Assembly (NCBI GenBank): GCA_930367215.1
Contig: OV884056.1
Span: forward strand, 40,176,308 to 40,240,307
Length of the DNA stretch: 64,000 nucleotides
Direction: 5' to 3'
DNA from: Pollenia angustigena
Taxonomy: Eukaryota > Arthropoda > Insecta > Diptera > Polleniidae
The notes below the pieces were generated by a model. It ran no database searches and was not told where the DNA came from. It worked only from the letters and a program-made list of their open reading frames with translations. The stretch's first letter is position 1. Every line of letters starts with the position of its first letter. Shown one piece after another: positions 42,575 to 54,289 of this stretch. The position numbers were made by a program, and so were the translations under genes.

Positions 42575-43895
42575 TTCTACCCTTCTTCACTAGTGGTGAA
42601 TGAGGGTATATTAAGTTTGTCATTCCGTGTGAAACGTGATGAATATTAACATCTTAGACCGCATCAACTGTATATATTCTGGTTCCTGGAGTGATTCTAA
42701 GTCGATTAAGCCATGCCCGTCTGTCCATCTGACAGCTTAACCATCTGTCCGTCTTTTAAAAACACGCTCACTTTCGAAAAACATAAAATAAAAGGAGAAT
42801 AGTAGCGTCAAATGATTTCCAGTTATTAAAAACAATTTGGGATTGAAATCCAGCAAAATTGATTTTGTAGGAAAAGAGTTATGAATCAAAATGGGAAACA
42901 GCCAACTAACACAAACTCGTTGTATATGACTAGAAATCACACTGTCATATTTCGGTAAAATCGGTCCATAATCTATTATTATCATTTGAAGCAGTGTTGG
43001 AAAATAAACACTAAATATCGTTTCTTAATGTTCGGTTCGGTAGATTTGTGGAAAACACAAACACTAATAGTGTTTGTGTAGAAAATCATTAAAAAAATAA
43101 CGTTTCCATGTTAGTCATCTTTCGAACACAAAAATATTACTGATTTTATCAAACTCAACAAAAGATGTGAATATTTAATTCCGTTCAGTTTTTTTTTAAA
43201 TCCACAAACTTCAATGTGTTCGGTTCGGCTCATTAATGTTCGTCCCTTTTGGCTGGTAAAAAAAACCAAAAATTTTTTTACAAAAACAAAATACACACAC
43301 GAAAAAACATTAAGGAACATTAAAATATAATGTTTGTCTACAGTATCACTACAATTGTTCTGTTTTTTAATGAAGAACCGAACATTATATAACGTTCGGC
43401 TCTTTCTTGAAGATAGTAACGAACGGTATTAAGGTTTGTGTATGTCTACACAATCACTAAAAAAATAGATATCGTTCCTGGGTGTGTGAGCCGAACTTTA
43501 AATAATGTACTGTTTATTTTCGAACACTGATTTAAAGCCTACTCGCGAAAACACTTTGGTTAGCCTAAAACCATAACGGATAAAGCTTTTGTCATAAATC
43601 ATGGTCAGTCATAATTGTATAGGACTAAAAACCACATTGCTAAGTTTCGTGAAGATCGGTCCATAATTTACCATAGGTCCAATATAAAACCCACTCCTGA
43701 AATATTCTAACTGCCGGTAAAGGTTACTTTACACTATCACACAAGTCATGATGAGTTCTTATTATTTTTTAAAAACTTTCAAACAATAATTATATCAGGG
43801 ATGCATTTTCGTCAATATACAAGGACTTGTGTGATAGTGTAAAGAAGCCTTAAAGGGTATCAAATATTCGGCACAGCCGAACATAGCTTTCGAAT
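42575..43895. repeat. Dispersed 'tataccc' repeat split by a hAT MITE
   Basis: It starts 'ctacccttcttcactagtgg', then 'tgaatgagggtatattaag', 'tttgtcattccg' and 'tgtatatattctggttcc', and ends 'gggtatcaaatattcggc', then 'acagccgaacatagc'. The body has two 'gatcggtccataat' phrases. The interruption is at 42992-43529. Confidence 0.7.
42992..43529. mobile_element. hAT-type MITE with 8-bp target duplication
   Basis: TIR CAGTGTTGGAAAATAAACA and the inverse of CAGTGTTCGAAAATAAACA. Flanks ATTTGAAG (42984-42991) and ATTTAAAG (43530-43537) differ by one base, which fits an 8-bp hAT duplication. 'ttcggttcgg', 'gttcgg' and 'gaacatta' repeat inside in both orientations. No transposase. Confidence 0.82.
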
Positions 43896-44829
43896 TTGTT
43901 TTTTATTGTTTTATACTAAGAGGAATAAGTTTGCTTAAGTATAAAACATGATAATCTACTTTTCATTTTCAATATCCAATAGTTCTTGTTTGGCCCAATA
44001 GTTTCCTTCAATCATATTTCTTCTATTTTCTCAAAGCATTATTTTAAGCTTCGTATTTCTTTTTTTCTGCCATAGTTTTCAATTTATCTTATAAAGCTCT
44101 ATTAGCTTTGAAAAATATTTTTTTTAAAAGCCTTAATTTGTTTGAAAAATAAAGAGTGTTTGAAAGAAGTTTTTATGCTTTATTAAATTTCATTCATATT
44201 TAGACATACAAGAATGAAGTTTAATTCATCAAATGAAAGAGGTCATGGCTGGATAGCGAAAATAGTAAGCGAAGCGTATAAAAAAAGTAAGAAAATATCT
44301 TCGCAATTTATTTTAGTCTTTAAAGAACTAGAAACATATATATGTGTGTATGTAAGTATATATAAAAAAGGAGTGGTAAGAGCCACTTAATAAAAGGAAT
44401 AATTTACGTAGAGAAAAGAAATATGGTAAGGGCAAATTATAATCATAGCAAAAAAGTTGTTAAACTTTTCCTTTTCGGCATTAACAAATTTCGGACGCGG
44501 GTCAATTTATTTCGGAATGAGGTTGACTTATGAGGTGATATGTATAAAACCTTGTATTACTTTTACCTACCGTCAATTGTTTTAATCAAGCAGCCCGGAA
44601 ATTTATAATAACTGTAAATGGAAATTATTGCATTCGTTAGCCTAATAAATACCATTTTAAATGTCGCCGGTGTGTGAGTTAACAGCCGTGAATTATTTTG
44701 CTATTTGTGATGAGTTTCTGATACTTTTTGTCTTAATAAAATAGCTTATTGCAAATATCACGTAATAAATCAAGACAAGTGGAGGGTTTCTAAACATGCG
44801 GCTTAAGATGTTATATAAATAGAAACTGG
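43896..44829. other. AT-rich DNA, no gene seen
   Basis: No recognisable gene or repeat. Confidence 0.4.
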
Positions 44830-45160
44830 GAATTATTTCCATTCGAATGTTACTTTATATTATATTCAAAATTTTTTATTTTTCGAATTTATTCTATGAG
44901 TTAAATTTCAGTTATGTATTTTGTAAAGCTTTTTTGTAATAGTTCTATTCCTTCAATTTTTCAGAAATGACTTTATACACTACCAGACTATTATATTGTA
45001 TTTTCTTGTTACATTTTACCTTAGCTTTCCTTTGGACAGCAATGTAGTATATTGTATGTACAGAAAATGTACAATTATTAGACACCAGCAGAATGTAATG
45101 CATTTTCTGGCCCGCTCAGCCAAAGGAAAGCTAAGGTAAAATGTAACAAGAAAATACAAT
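44830..45160 (-). repeat. Inverted copy of the 384-bp repeat, ending in a hairpin
   Basis: From about 44850 to 45115 this is the inverse of the direct units at 46835-47602 ('tagttctattccttcaattt', 'ttcagaaatgactttatac', 'actaccagactattatattg'). At 44996-45036 and 45121-45161 lies a ~41-bp inverted pair whose cores are TGTTACATTTTACCTTAGCT and its complement. Confidence 0.75.
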
Positions 45161-45522
45161 AGTGGTATTCACACCGAGCTTGTTAGTTTGTTAATCGTTA
45201 ATCGTTAATGTTTTACAAGCATTTTGTTTTTGTATATTTAACGCGCTACCGGATTAACATTAAACAAATTAACGACACGGCGCCCCTGATAAAATAATTG
45301 TTAGTTGGTAACTCACAATCAGCTGTTGCAGTTTCTAAATAAATATAATAAAAAAATCATTTGTGATACATTTCTTAAAAAATATTTGTGTTTTGGCATT
45401 TTTTGTGTACATTGAGAGTAAGTATGTTAATTAAATGATTTTTTTATTTTAAAGTTACCAGACTAACAAAGTTCTAAAAAGGGGGTCGTTCACAGTTGGT
45501 AACTTTAACAAATTAACAAACT

Positions 45523-46205
45523 ATGTTGGCTATGTTGTTTGGCAAATGTAGTACTTCTGGGTTTACTATTACTCTTAGTGGTAGTGAAATTGAGTTTGTT
45601 GATCGTCTTAACTGTCTAGGTGTAATACTTGATGCTAAATTATCATTTGAAGGTCATGTTAATTTCATAATATCTAAAGTTAATTTTACTTTACGTAAGT
45701 TGTACAATACAGATTTAATGTTGCCAACGTATGTTAAGAAACAAATTGTACATGGGCTTATAATGCCAGTTTTTTTTATATGGGTTGGAGGTGTATTCTG
45801 GAACAGTTGGCTATATTCTAAAAAAAAATAAGATTGGCTTTTAATCGAGTTATGCGATATATTTACTCGTTGAGAATAAGACAGCATGTCTCACCATTTG
45901 TGTTAAAATTTTTAGGTTTTCAATTTGACGAGTTCATAAATTTTAGAAATCTTGTTCACTTTTATAAGTCTTATAGGTTGCAAACTCCTGGGTATTTAAT
46001 TCAGTTATTTGATTTTTGTAGATCAACGAGGAATAGACAGTTAAAGATACCGAAATTATCTGCTGTATTGGAGCGTTCTTTTTATGTAAGAGTTGCACGA
46101 ACTTATAATAAGTTGCCTAACTTTTTGAAAACTTTTGGCGTTTCTGCAAACACATATAAAAAAAGACTTTTTCTGGAACTTTCAGGAAATCCATCTTCTA
46201 TATAA
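45523..46205 (+). pseudogene. LINE ORF2 C-terminus, frameshifted
   Basis: Two frames, 45523-45831 and 45834-46205, meet at a run of nine A (45820-45828), so a one- or two-base slip split the gene. The first has VDRLNCLGVILDAKLSFEGH, the last conserved reverse transcriptase block. The second has NRVMRYIYSLRIRQHVSPF and SFYVRVARTYNKLPNFLK, the family's C-terminal 'R..R....iP......SF.v...r.WN.LP' pattern. It resembles the CR1-like LINE at 31.4 kb in layout but is clearly a different family. The catalytic YADD region is missing through truncation. Confidence 0.78.
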
Positions 46206-46461
46206 GTGCTTTCTATTGAATATGCATTAAAGGATTCTTGATATTTAAAAATTTATTTCTGTGAAGTTATTGTGTAGTATTTTCTTTGTTAACATAAAAT
46301 AAATCATTATTTATACTTTGAAAGTTAACAAATATCCACTTTATTATATTTTTTCTTCTGTGTAAACTTAATTTATATATTATTTCTTGATATTTTGGAG
46401 AAATTGTTATTATTTTATTACTTATGCATATGTACATGTGTATACACGCGTGTATGGGTAG

Positions 46462-46536
46462 GCATGTATGTATATAGTATATATATATATGTATATATGT
46501 GTATATGTGTGTATATATATATGTGTGTGTGTGCAT
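46462..46536. repeat. TA/TG microsatellite
   Basis: Alternating 'tatatatatatgtatatatg' and 'gtgtatatgtgtgtatat' lies within the LINE 3' region. Confidence 0.8.
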
Positions 46537-46832
46537 CTATTTACATATGATATTTTCATATAACTTTTGAATCGTTCGTTTTGGGGTTTTTATAACTGGA
46601 ATTCTTACATTTTAATTAAGCTATCTTACCTTTTTATAATTATATTTTAACTTTATTATAATTTAATTTTTATAAACATACATATACTAATTTATTTACA
46701 ATTGTTAGTAGAAATTTGTAAGCGATTATGGCCTTTAAAGGCTAGGTTATAGGTAATGTAAAACTAAATAAAAAAAAAATAAAAAAAAAAACTACCGAGT
46801 AACAAATTAACAAGTTCGGTGTGAATACCACT

Positions 46833-47720
46833 AATATAATAGTCTGGTAGTGTAGTAAGTCATTTCTGAAAAATTTAAGGAATAGGACTATTACAAAAAA
46901 GCTTTATAAAATACATAACTGAAATTTAGCTCATAGAATAAATTCGAAAAAATGAAAAATGTTGAATATAATATAAAAGTTACCTTCGGAAGGAAATAAT
47001 TCCCAGTTTCTATTTGTTAAAATAGTTGAGTTAAATACATTCAATTTATAAAGTAACACTATCCAGTGAGACACAAAGAATGCTGACGACGGCCGTAGCG
47101 GGCCAGAAAATGCATTACATTCTGCTGGTGTCTAATAATTGTAAATTTTTCTGTGCATTCAATATACCTCATTGCTTTCCAACGGAAGGCTAAGGTAAAA
47201 TGTAAATAGAAAATACAATATAATAGTCTGGTAGTGTATAAAGTCATTTCTGAAAAATTGTAGGAATAGAACTATTACAAAAAAGCTTTATAAAATACAT
47301 AACTGAAATTTAGCTCATAGAATAAATTCGAAAAAATGAAAAATGTTGAATATAATATAAAAGTTACCTTCGGAAGGAAATAATTCCCAGTTTCTATTTG
47401 TTAAAATAGTTGAGTTAAATACATTCAATTTATAAAGTAACACTATCCAGTGAGACACAAAGAATGCTGACGACGGCCGTAGCGGGCCAGAAAATGCATT
47501 ACATTCTGCTGGTGTCTAATAATTGTAAATTTTTCTGTACATTCAATATACCTCATTGCTTTCCAACGGAAGGCTAAGGTAAAATGTAAATAGAAAATAC
47601 AATATAATAGTCTGGTAGTGTATAAAGTCATTTATGAAAAATTGTAGGAATAGAACTATTACAAAAAAGCTTTATAAAATACATAACTGAAATTTAGCTC
47701 ATAAAATTAATTCGAAAAAT
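46833..47720 (+). repeat. 384-bp direct tandem repeat, 2.3 units
   Basis: 'tataatagtctggtagtgta' occurs at 46836, 47220 and 47604, exactly 384 bp apart. Units 1 and 2 are nearly identical over the full period. The third stops near 47715. A 62-codon minus frame repeated at 47059-47247 and 47443-47631 is a by-product of the repeat, not a gene. An inverted copy lies at 44830-45118. Confidence 0.9.
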
Positions 47721-47744
47721 AAAACAATAATATAAAAAACATAC

Positions 47745-47807
47745 AGCTTAGTATTTATATAGGGTGTCCCACTTATAATGGTAGACACCCTATAAAAATA
47801 CTAAGCT
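47745..47807. repeat. Short hairpin, ~24-bp stem
   Basis: AGCTTAGTATTTATATAGGG (47745-47764) plus TGTC pairs with GACACCCTATAAAAATACTA and AGCT, with at most one mismatch, around a 15-nt loop. No terminator role is implied. It may be a tiny foldback or MITE core. Confidence 0.75.
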
Positions 47808-48249
47808 TATATACTTTCTGTTAATTATTTTGTGTAAAGCTGAATAAAATTGGGATAACTTTATTCGTATACTTAATATTAAATGACGTATGTACATTAA
47901 ATTAAAATTCTTGAATTGATTTGAGGCTTTAATTTTGAGTAATGAACAATTTTCTATGTGTCTCATTTATAGTGTTAGTAGCCGTATATATATTTGTTTT
48001 TTTAACGTATTTTTTTTTCTTCTTACAACTCAATTTAGGAAGACAGAATTTTGTACCGAGAAAAGATCAATAATGCCGTTATGCCTAATCCACAAGTTCT
48101 TACAAGCAAAGCGTCCATTTACTTTTTATGAGTAATTGAGAATTTTCACATGTTTCTACTAGTAAGTACTCGTAAATAAATTGACCTACTAAAATCATCT
48201 GCAATCTTTTCGGAGTATATTTCATAATTTTTGTGACCATGATTTAACC
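47808..48249. other. AT-rich DNA, no gene seen
   Basis: Nothing recognised. Confidence 0.35.
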
Positions 48250-49170
48250 ATGATTTTTCTCTGCGTGTATAAACTTTGTTACAGTCAATAATTAGGTTCG
48301 ATTTTAATTATATTTAAAATAATTTTAAATACAAAACTTTATGTTTATCTGAACACTTAAATGAAACATAATTTACTAATCTGGTACATTTAGTTTCAAT
48401 TTAAATTGTATATAACTAAACAAGATGGCCTCAATATCACAACAATACAATAACAGGCATAGCAATAACATGTAATGTTAAGTGTAGAAAAAATTATTTA
48501 TATTAATTTTGTGACTGGCAGAGTTTTCCACTAGCCACGCTATTTACTTTTGCCTGTCTCAAAGGATTGAGGGCAAAAGGAGATTTTGAATAATTAAAAA
48601 ACAGGGCAGGTATTGCCGATTTGTAGTCAAAATTTAATCCGATTTATTTTGGGCAGTGCACCCCTTTTTATACAAAAATTATCTTAAGCTAAATTCTTAT
48701 TCTGATTCCCCTTTTGTGTTTCTTAGCCAATTATAATTAAGTTTGCGAAATAGAGATTAAAAATTAGTCACTCAATTTTCCAAACTGCTTATATGTTGAA
48801 CTTTTGACAAATCAATGTTCCACGATTTGTTTTTATTAAATGCATGTGTGGTGTCAAGTTATTTTGTTATGCATGTGGGTTATTTATTAGGGTAGGCCAT
48901 CCTCATTTGGTAAAGTGTATTGGGGTACACTTCAAATAGTCAGCTATTTTTTTAACCATCTTTTATATAATTACACTTTTTTATGATACTTTTTTTGTAT
49001 TTTGTAGTACTACCATACTTTTATGATAAGTAAATGAGGCTTTTTAAATAACACAGAAAAAATCAAACTGTATTTAAATACGATTTAAGTTTGCATATAT
49101 GAAAATCAACGAAATATAGATTTGATACTATTCTAAAAAATGCACATTAATCTCAATATTTAAAAAACTA
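48250..49170. repeat. Dispersed repeat paired with 56160-56560
   Basis: It shares with the 56-kb copy 'aatacaaaact', 'cttaaRtgaaac', 'ggcctcaatatcacaacaat', 'acaataacaggca' and, after a ~500-bp block not found in the partner, 'gctaccatacttt', 'aaatacgatttaagttt' and 'tgaaaatc'. Its start 'tttttctctgcgtgta' also occurs at 17939. No coding content. Confidence 0.55.
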
Positions 49171-50220
49171 AAGCTTTTTTTTATTAATAATTATATGTTG
49201 GACATGGCCATTTTGAAAGTTACAAGCCAAAAATTTAAACTTAATTGTTAAAAAAAAATTAGTTTTAAAAGAAAATCTAATTAACATCCATAAATCTAGC
49301 ACACTTTTAAAGGCATTTAATTTCCAAATAATTAAGCCATTTAAATGTCTACTTAGCAAGTGCTTTTTTTGTTTCATATATTCAAAACACCCCCCCCCTC
49401 TTAAAATGCCAAAAAAAGTTTTAATATTAAATTTGAAACACAAATCAATATTATCCCCTTCCCAATTATGTATCTTCAAAATTAATAAGTTTTCATTTCT
49501 GTTTTAATACAAAAGCGTAGAAAACATTTTAGTAGAATTTTGTCTATACTACGCAACTTAAATCTTTAAGAAATATAAATTTTGTTTTTTTACTTTATGG
49601 GATTTTTAAATACAAAACAACTTGAAGAGACGGCTTACATTTTAATCTTGTTAAAATAAACAACAGTCCTGCCAAAAGGAAAACAATCTACTAACTAAAT
49701 GACACACTAAAAACAACAGAAAACAATCACAACAAATATTTTAAAAAAGCTAAACAAGAAAAAATGACAGAGCTAAATCATAAAAACAAAAAAAAAAAAT
49801 ACACAAAAACAAATACGAAACAAAAACTATTATTTACCCACACCACAGCAGCTGGCAAGACAAGCCCAAGGCTTTGATGGGGAGTTAGAAAAACAAGAGC
49901 GCAAAACAACAAAAAAAAAAAAAAAAACAACTAAGAATGTTGGATTTGGCTGTGCAGAATCTTTGATACTCTTCATTTAGAACTTTATATGTGATCTGTG
50001 GCACATTATAAATTATTTTTAATAAAAACGGTTCAAAGTTTTATTATTATCCGCTATGATTTTAAGGTTTTTGCGTATAAATAAGTGGTCTTCGAGTGTT
50101 GCTTTTATATGGGACTTAAGGTACCCCAATTAGTTTGAAAGTTGGCAGTATAATTTTTGTTCATATAGAACGCTTTTGTGTCCAATATCATGACAGATTC
50201 TATATGCCACCAGGAATTTA
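49171..50220. other. AT-rich DNA, no gene seen
   Basis: C-run at 49391-49398 and A-runs near 49790 and 49910. The frames here have no motif. Confidence 0.4.
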
Positions 50221-50955
50221 GGGGGGGTGCTTTAATACCATGTGAGATAAGGCCATGTTGGCTTTATCTCTCATTCAATAGGGAGATAAAGCCTTTTTTG
50301 TTTGTTTTTCATTTGAATGGGAGTCTTAATGTTATTAAGAACAAAATAATTATTTTATTAAATTCATAATTTTTTAAGTTAATATTTTATATATTTTTTA
50401 TTGTATTTTATGTTTAATGTACACTAAATTAAGATTATTAAATTTAAAATGTCTGTAAGGATTACCATCCATAGACAAAATAAATAAATAAAGCCATCAT
50501 GGCCTTAGCTCCCATTAGCAATATTAGAAAATTGCTTTATCTCTCATTTCAGTTCCGCAGACACTAAAGTTAAGTATTGAAATCTGGCATCGCATACTAA
50601 AGTTTTTCTGCGTGGCTTAGGGGTTGTTTCCTCCAGTAGGACGCGGCAGGTAGCTTCGCTGAATAAAGTTTTCCTGCGTGCGTCACAAGAATAAAAAAAT
50701 GTTTTTCAATGATAACTAAGGATTTTCCCTTTTACAGAATGTTTACACCATGCATAACAATTTTCTGAAAAAATATGGCTTTATCTCTAATTTGCGACAA
50801 AAATATGGCTATATCTCTCATTTCTCATAATTTTAAATATGACCTTACCTCTCAAGGATTGGGCAATAAGGCCATTATGGCTTTATCTCCCATTCAATTG
50901 AGCAATAAAGCCATCATGGCCTTATTTCACATGGTTATAAAGCACCCCCCCCCCC
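50221..50955. mobile_element. Long-TIR element with iterated CTTTATCTC motif
   Basis: The left end is a G-run, then GTGCTTTAATACCATGTGAG and ATAAGGCCATGTTGGCTTTA. The right end is its inverse (C-run preceded by 'ttatttcacatggttataaa'). Similarity extends for about 75 bp. Inside, 'atggctttatctcYcatt' and variants occur about eight times, most in plus orientation in the right half (50773-50920). ATTTA lies next to both ends but with three extra bases at the right, so the duplication is uncertain. No transposase. Confidence 0.72.
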
Positions 50956-51158
50956 GGCATTTACTGCTAATGCTCTGAATGGGTTTGTACAATCTTGTTT
51001 TGCTTATATAAAGATATCCCAAGATCTTAAGTGGATTAATCAATGCAAGTTAAAAAGATTTATGGTCCAACTTATGGCAGCACAGCTGAGTTCTACCAGG
51101 AGCATCCACAGGCTGTCGATAGTAGAAAGTTGCAGATTATCCGCGTTTAAAGATGGAG
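50956..51158. other. Unassigned sequence
   Basis: Less AT-rich than average, but no frame or motif recognised. Confidence 0.3.
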
Positions 51159-51415
51159 TGTCCTAGATGCTACGTCACAAGTTTTGAGTGCCTACGCACC
51201 TAAAACCTTAAGGCGCCCGATTGGTCCCTCCCAGTTAAAAGCGGGCGTCGGATCTTACAAAAAACGGCTATATAAACGCGAGAAATTAATTTTTAGGCAG
51301 CCACAATTCCAACGAGATTACTTTTAATAATAATAATGGTAAAGTTGTGTGAGGTGAAGATACACATCTTTAAATTTTTTTTTAAATGTGAAAATAAAAA
51401 TTGTATAACGCTACA
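51159..51415 (+). promoter_or_regulatory. Promoter-like island, possible solo LTR
   Basis: A GC-richer block with 'cgcccgattggtccctccc' (inverted CCAAT at 51220-51224), a strong TATA box 'ctatataaacgcg' at 51268-51280 and 'aataaaaattg' at 51394. It opens TGTCC and closes CTACA, TG..CA as in an LTR. No target duplication or sister copy is seen in the window. It could be a short solo LTR or a true promoter. I see no downstream gene. Confidence 0.4.
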
Positions 51416-51609
51416 TTTGCCCCTGCCGAACGCTTAAAACCTACCACTATGAGTCCAAATGAAATGACAGGAAATTAAAAAAACACATATAATTTTAAAG
51501 GTTGATCTGGCAAAAACGTCAAATAAAGTTGTTTTATCTTTTCTGCTGCGAATAAATATTATATAAATAAGAATATCTGATTAAGTTTTGTTTACCTTTA
51601 AATCACCTT
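51416..51609. other. AT-rich DNA, no gene seen
   Basis: Nothing recognised. Confidence 0.3.
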
Positions 51610-52014
51610 TGTGTGAAAAACCACACAAAAGAAATCATTTTTATACGATAAACAAAAAATTGTTTGGGTTCACTTACGAGATTTCTTGACTTTGTTAGCA
51701 ATACCATTAAGTACTGAAAACACATTTTTTGATTACAAAATATTACGCTATGCCCCCGGGGTCCGAGCACTTTTCGTGAATTTCACACACACACAACACG
51801 AAGGTTAACGAAACAATTGTAAAAAGCCATAATTTTAAAAAACAAGAACAAAACACATAGTAAATGTCTCAAACGAGTAAATGTATTTTCCTCTCTTTGC
51901 ACTCACCACTACATACACATTTTTAACTGTCTCTCTTTGTGATGACCGCTGATTTAAAGTAACGAAATATTTCAGAACTTACGTAAGTTACCATCGTGTG
52001 TGGTTTTTCACACA
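51610..52014. repeat. 18-bp inverted repeat pair bounding 405 bp
   Basis: TGTGTGAAAAACCACACA at 51610-51627 and its exact reverse complement at 51997-52014. Each is itself a near-palindrome (TGTGTG..CACACA). It could be the ends of a MITE. There is no target duplication. Confidence 0.4.
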
Positions 52015-54040
52015 TATGTAGTTTCTATGTAATTTTCACTATAGACAAAATATTTTATCGGCAAGTGTAAATATTTTTGATATTCACATCATTAATGTTA
52101 CGTTAATCATGACTTTGATTACAAACGAACAATGGTGCCACAAGAGAGTAGACAGACATTACATATAAGTGAAAGACCACAAACGAGACTAACTAATGTA
52201 AGTTTTTTGGGGGTGATCTGAGGGTTAAATAAGCTCATTTGTGCACAGGATCTGTAACTGCAGCGTCGAGAAAGTTTTCGATGGAAATTTGAGAAATTAA
52301 ACAAACATCTGTATTTCTCACTTAACTGTGTCTGTAACGTTTTTAGCGAATAATAGCTGTCACGTAAGGAAATTACACGCCAAATTAGGGAAGATTTGTT
52401 TTTGTAAAATTTTTGTGAGAATGTTCCCGCTTTGAGCTGTCAAATATACTCACGAATAAACACGGGGCGAGAGAAATAATTTAACACTAAGAAATATATT
52501 AAAGATGCTAAATGCAATGAATAATAACACTGTAGAGAATAGGTCAGTATTTTGTTCTTGGCGAATTTTTTTATTGTTTAATTATTTTGCTTTTAACATT
52601 TTTGGAAAATATACGAATGTTTTTAAAGCCATTTTGTTAACAACAAATATTAAAGTCGAACTTAACATTATTCGATAAAGCCGATGGTTGTATTTTCCCC
52701 GCCTTCGTTAAATATTTTTAAATTTTAGTAAATTTTGCCTGCCGTAAAAGATGTGTGGGATTGGCGTTCTCAACGTCTGCATGTCGCATCTACTTCGAGT
52801 CTAATATTATGAAATTGTTAACGTAACGTCGTAATAATTTTTGATTGTTTTCGACATGAGTTACAGGCAGACATTAACTCACTTTTCGAGAATCGATGGA
52901 ATATTTTGTTTCATATCTTTTCGATACGAGAAGTTCTCTCAAAAGTTAGGGACTCAGTAATGCCAAAACACACAGTATTTTGAGGTTCTTTTGAACAGGA
53001 TCTCAGTAGAAAAATAATAGACTGATTTGAACAGATGCGAAATAGCTTTCGAACAAAATTTGTGGACTTAGGTTTTATGGTGCTATCTTATTAACATAAT
53101 GATAAGCCGACTTGAACACTTTTAATTAGGAAATTTTTCCATTATCGTCGAAAGATTTTTTTCCAAGTAAAAAATCTCGATGTCTTACAAACGAAATAAC
53201 AAAATCAAAATACCATCTTCAATTTTGGTGGTAGGTAAAAAAACATAAGCACACACTTATTTATAAGAAATAAAAAAAGAAAAAATCTAAGCAAAACTTT
53301 CTAAATGAAGAATCCAACTAGGGAATTACGAATGACAATAACAATAATAACGATGACGATAATGATGTTGTTGATGATAAACATGGCGACAAAACAAATA
53401 AACGTGATATAAACACAAAAAATTTACTTGTATTTATGTATACACTTAATGGCAAACTTATGTGCAATGTTTAATATATTTTAGTACTACATTTAGACAT
53501 ACAAGTTTAAATTATGGACTGATCCACTATTGGGAATAGATCCCATTGAAAGTGCGCTTCTGGAAAATACTTTTATGTTTCATAGCTCAAATGTTGTCCC
53601 AAAATTTTTCATTAATAAGTGAAATAAATAAATAAAAAAGCTATCATCTATCCATATATTGTTTTTTTTTAATATTGCAAGTAACTACTCGTAAAACGTG
53701 TACGGAACATGTCTTCTTCATCATAAAATACAAGTTCAAGGAACGACTTAAAGAAAATGACACAATTATTTAAAGCGAAGATTTTATAATAAATTTTAAG
53801 CAAAGAAAAAAATAATTTTTTATCAATTAAAAAAATTGTCGTAAAAGTATTGAAATTTAATTAATGTGATAATTGAATTAATTATTTTTTCTGTTGAAAG
53901 AAAATTAAAAATATAATTTTGATTTAATTAACATTTAAGTTATGTTGAAATTAATAAAATAACAAAAAATCTTTATTGATTTGTTCGTTTAAAATCAAAT
54001 AGTTTAAACTTGCAGAATTGTTTTTGGGAAAAAGTCAGCT
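52015..54040. other. AT-rich DNA, no gene seen
   Basis: At 52887-52940 'cgagaatcgatggaat..ttttgtttca..cgatacgagaa' resembles the right end of the 58-61 kb element, so a relic of that family is possible. A GATGA/AATAAC simple repeat lies at 53333-53385. No gene seen. Confidence 0.4.
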
Positions 54041-54289
54041 CAGGGGTCTAATTACCGCATACGATATCGAGCAAAATTTATAGAAATTTTTTATTTTGGT
54101 ATTATGACCCTCGATATCGGATTATATATATCGTAATTTGAGATGAAAGCATTCGATATCGAGTAACCAAAGACATTACAAATCTCTAGTTTTCATTCGA
54201 AACGTCAGTGTCTATCGAATGCAGAAAAATACGATAGTTTACTCGATACGACAGCTTACTCGATATCGAATGCGGTAATTGGGCCCCAG
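54041..54289. mobile_element. MITE, family A copy 2
   Basis: CAGGGGTCTAATTACCGCAT at the left and the inverse of CTGGGGCCCAATTACCGCAT at the right, 249 bp. In reverse complement it follows copy 1 (7758-7993) through 'cgatagacactgacgt', 'tcgaatgaaaact', 'aatgtc' and 'ttttgctcgatatcgtatg'. It is orientated oppositely and 46 kb away. Confidence 0.78.

Larger units (their letters stand above)
45521..46799 (+). mobile_element. 5'-truncated LINE in the TIR element
   Basis: Flanked by a 14-bp direct repeat TAACAAATTAACAA (45506-45519 and 46800-46813). The coding remnant at 45523-46205 is followed by a ~590-bp 3' region with a TA/TG microsatellite (46462-46536) and A-runs (46768-46790). The 8 bases after the A-run are unexplained. 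Confidence 0.75.
45161..46832. mobile_element. TIR element with AAT duplication, split by a LINE
   Basis: The ends are AGTGGTATTCACACCGAGCT and the inverse of AGTGGTATTCACACCGAACT. AAT flanks both sides (45158-45160, 46833-46835). The uninterrupted sister repeat near 47215 reads 'aatacaatataatagtc', which is exactly the empty site with a single AAT. The element's own sequence is 45161-45520 plus 46800-46832, separated by the LINE. No transposase. Confidence 0.8.

Noticed and set aside
47059..47631. Two identical 62-codon minus-strand frames
   Set aside because: They are exactly 384 bp apart and are the same frame in two units of a non-coding tandem repeat; no motif.
50775..50978. 67-codon frame with repeated peptide units
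   Set aside because: The repetition comes from the iterated DNA motif of the TIR element, not from a repeat protein.
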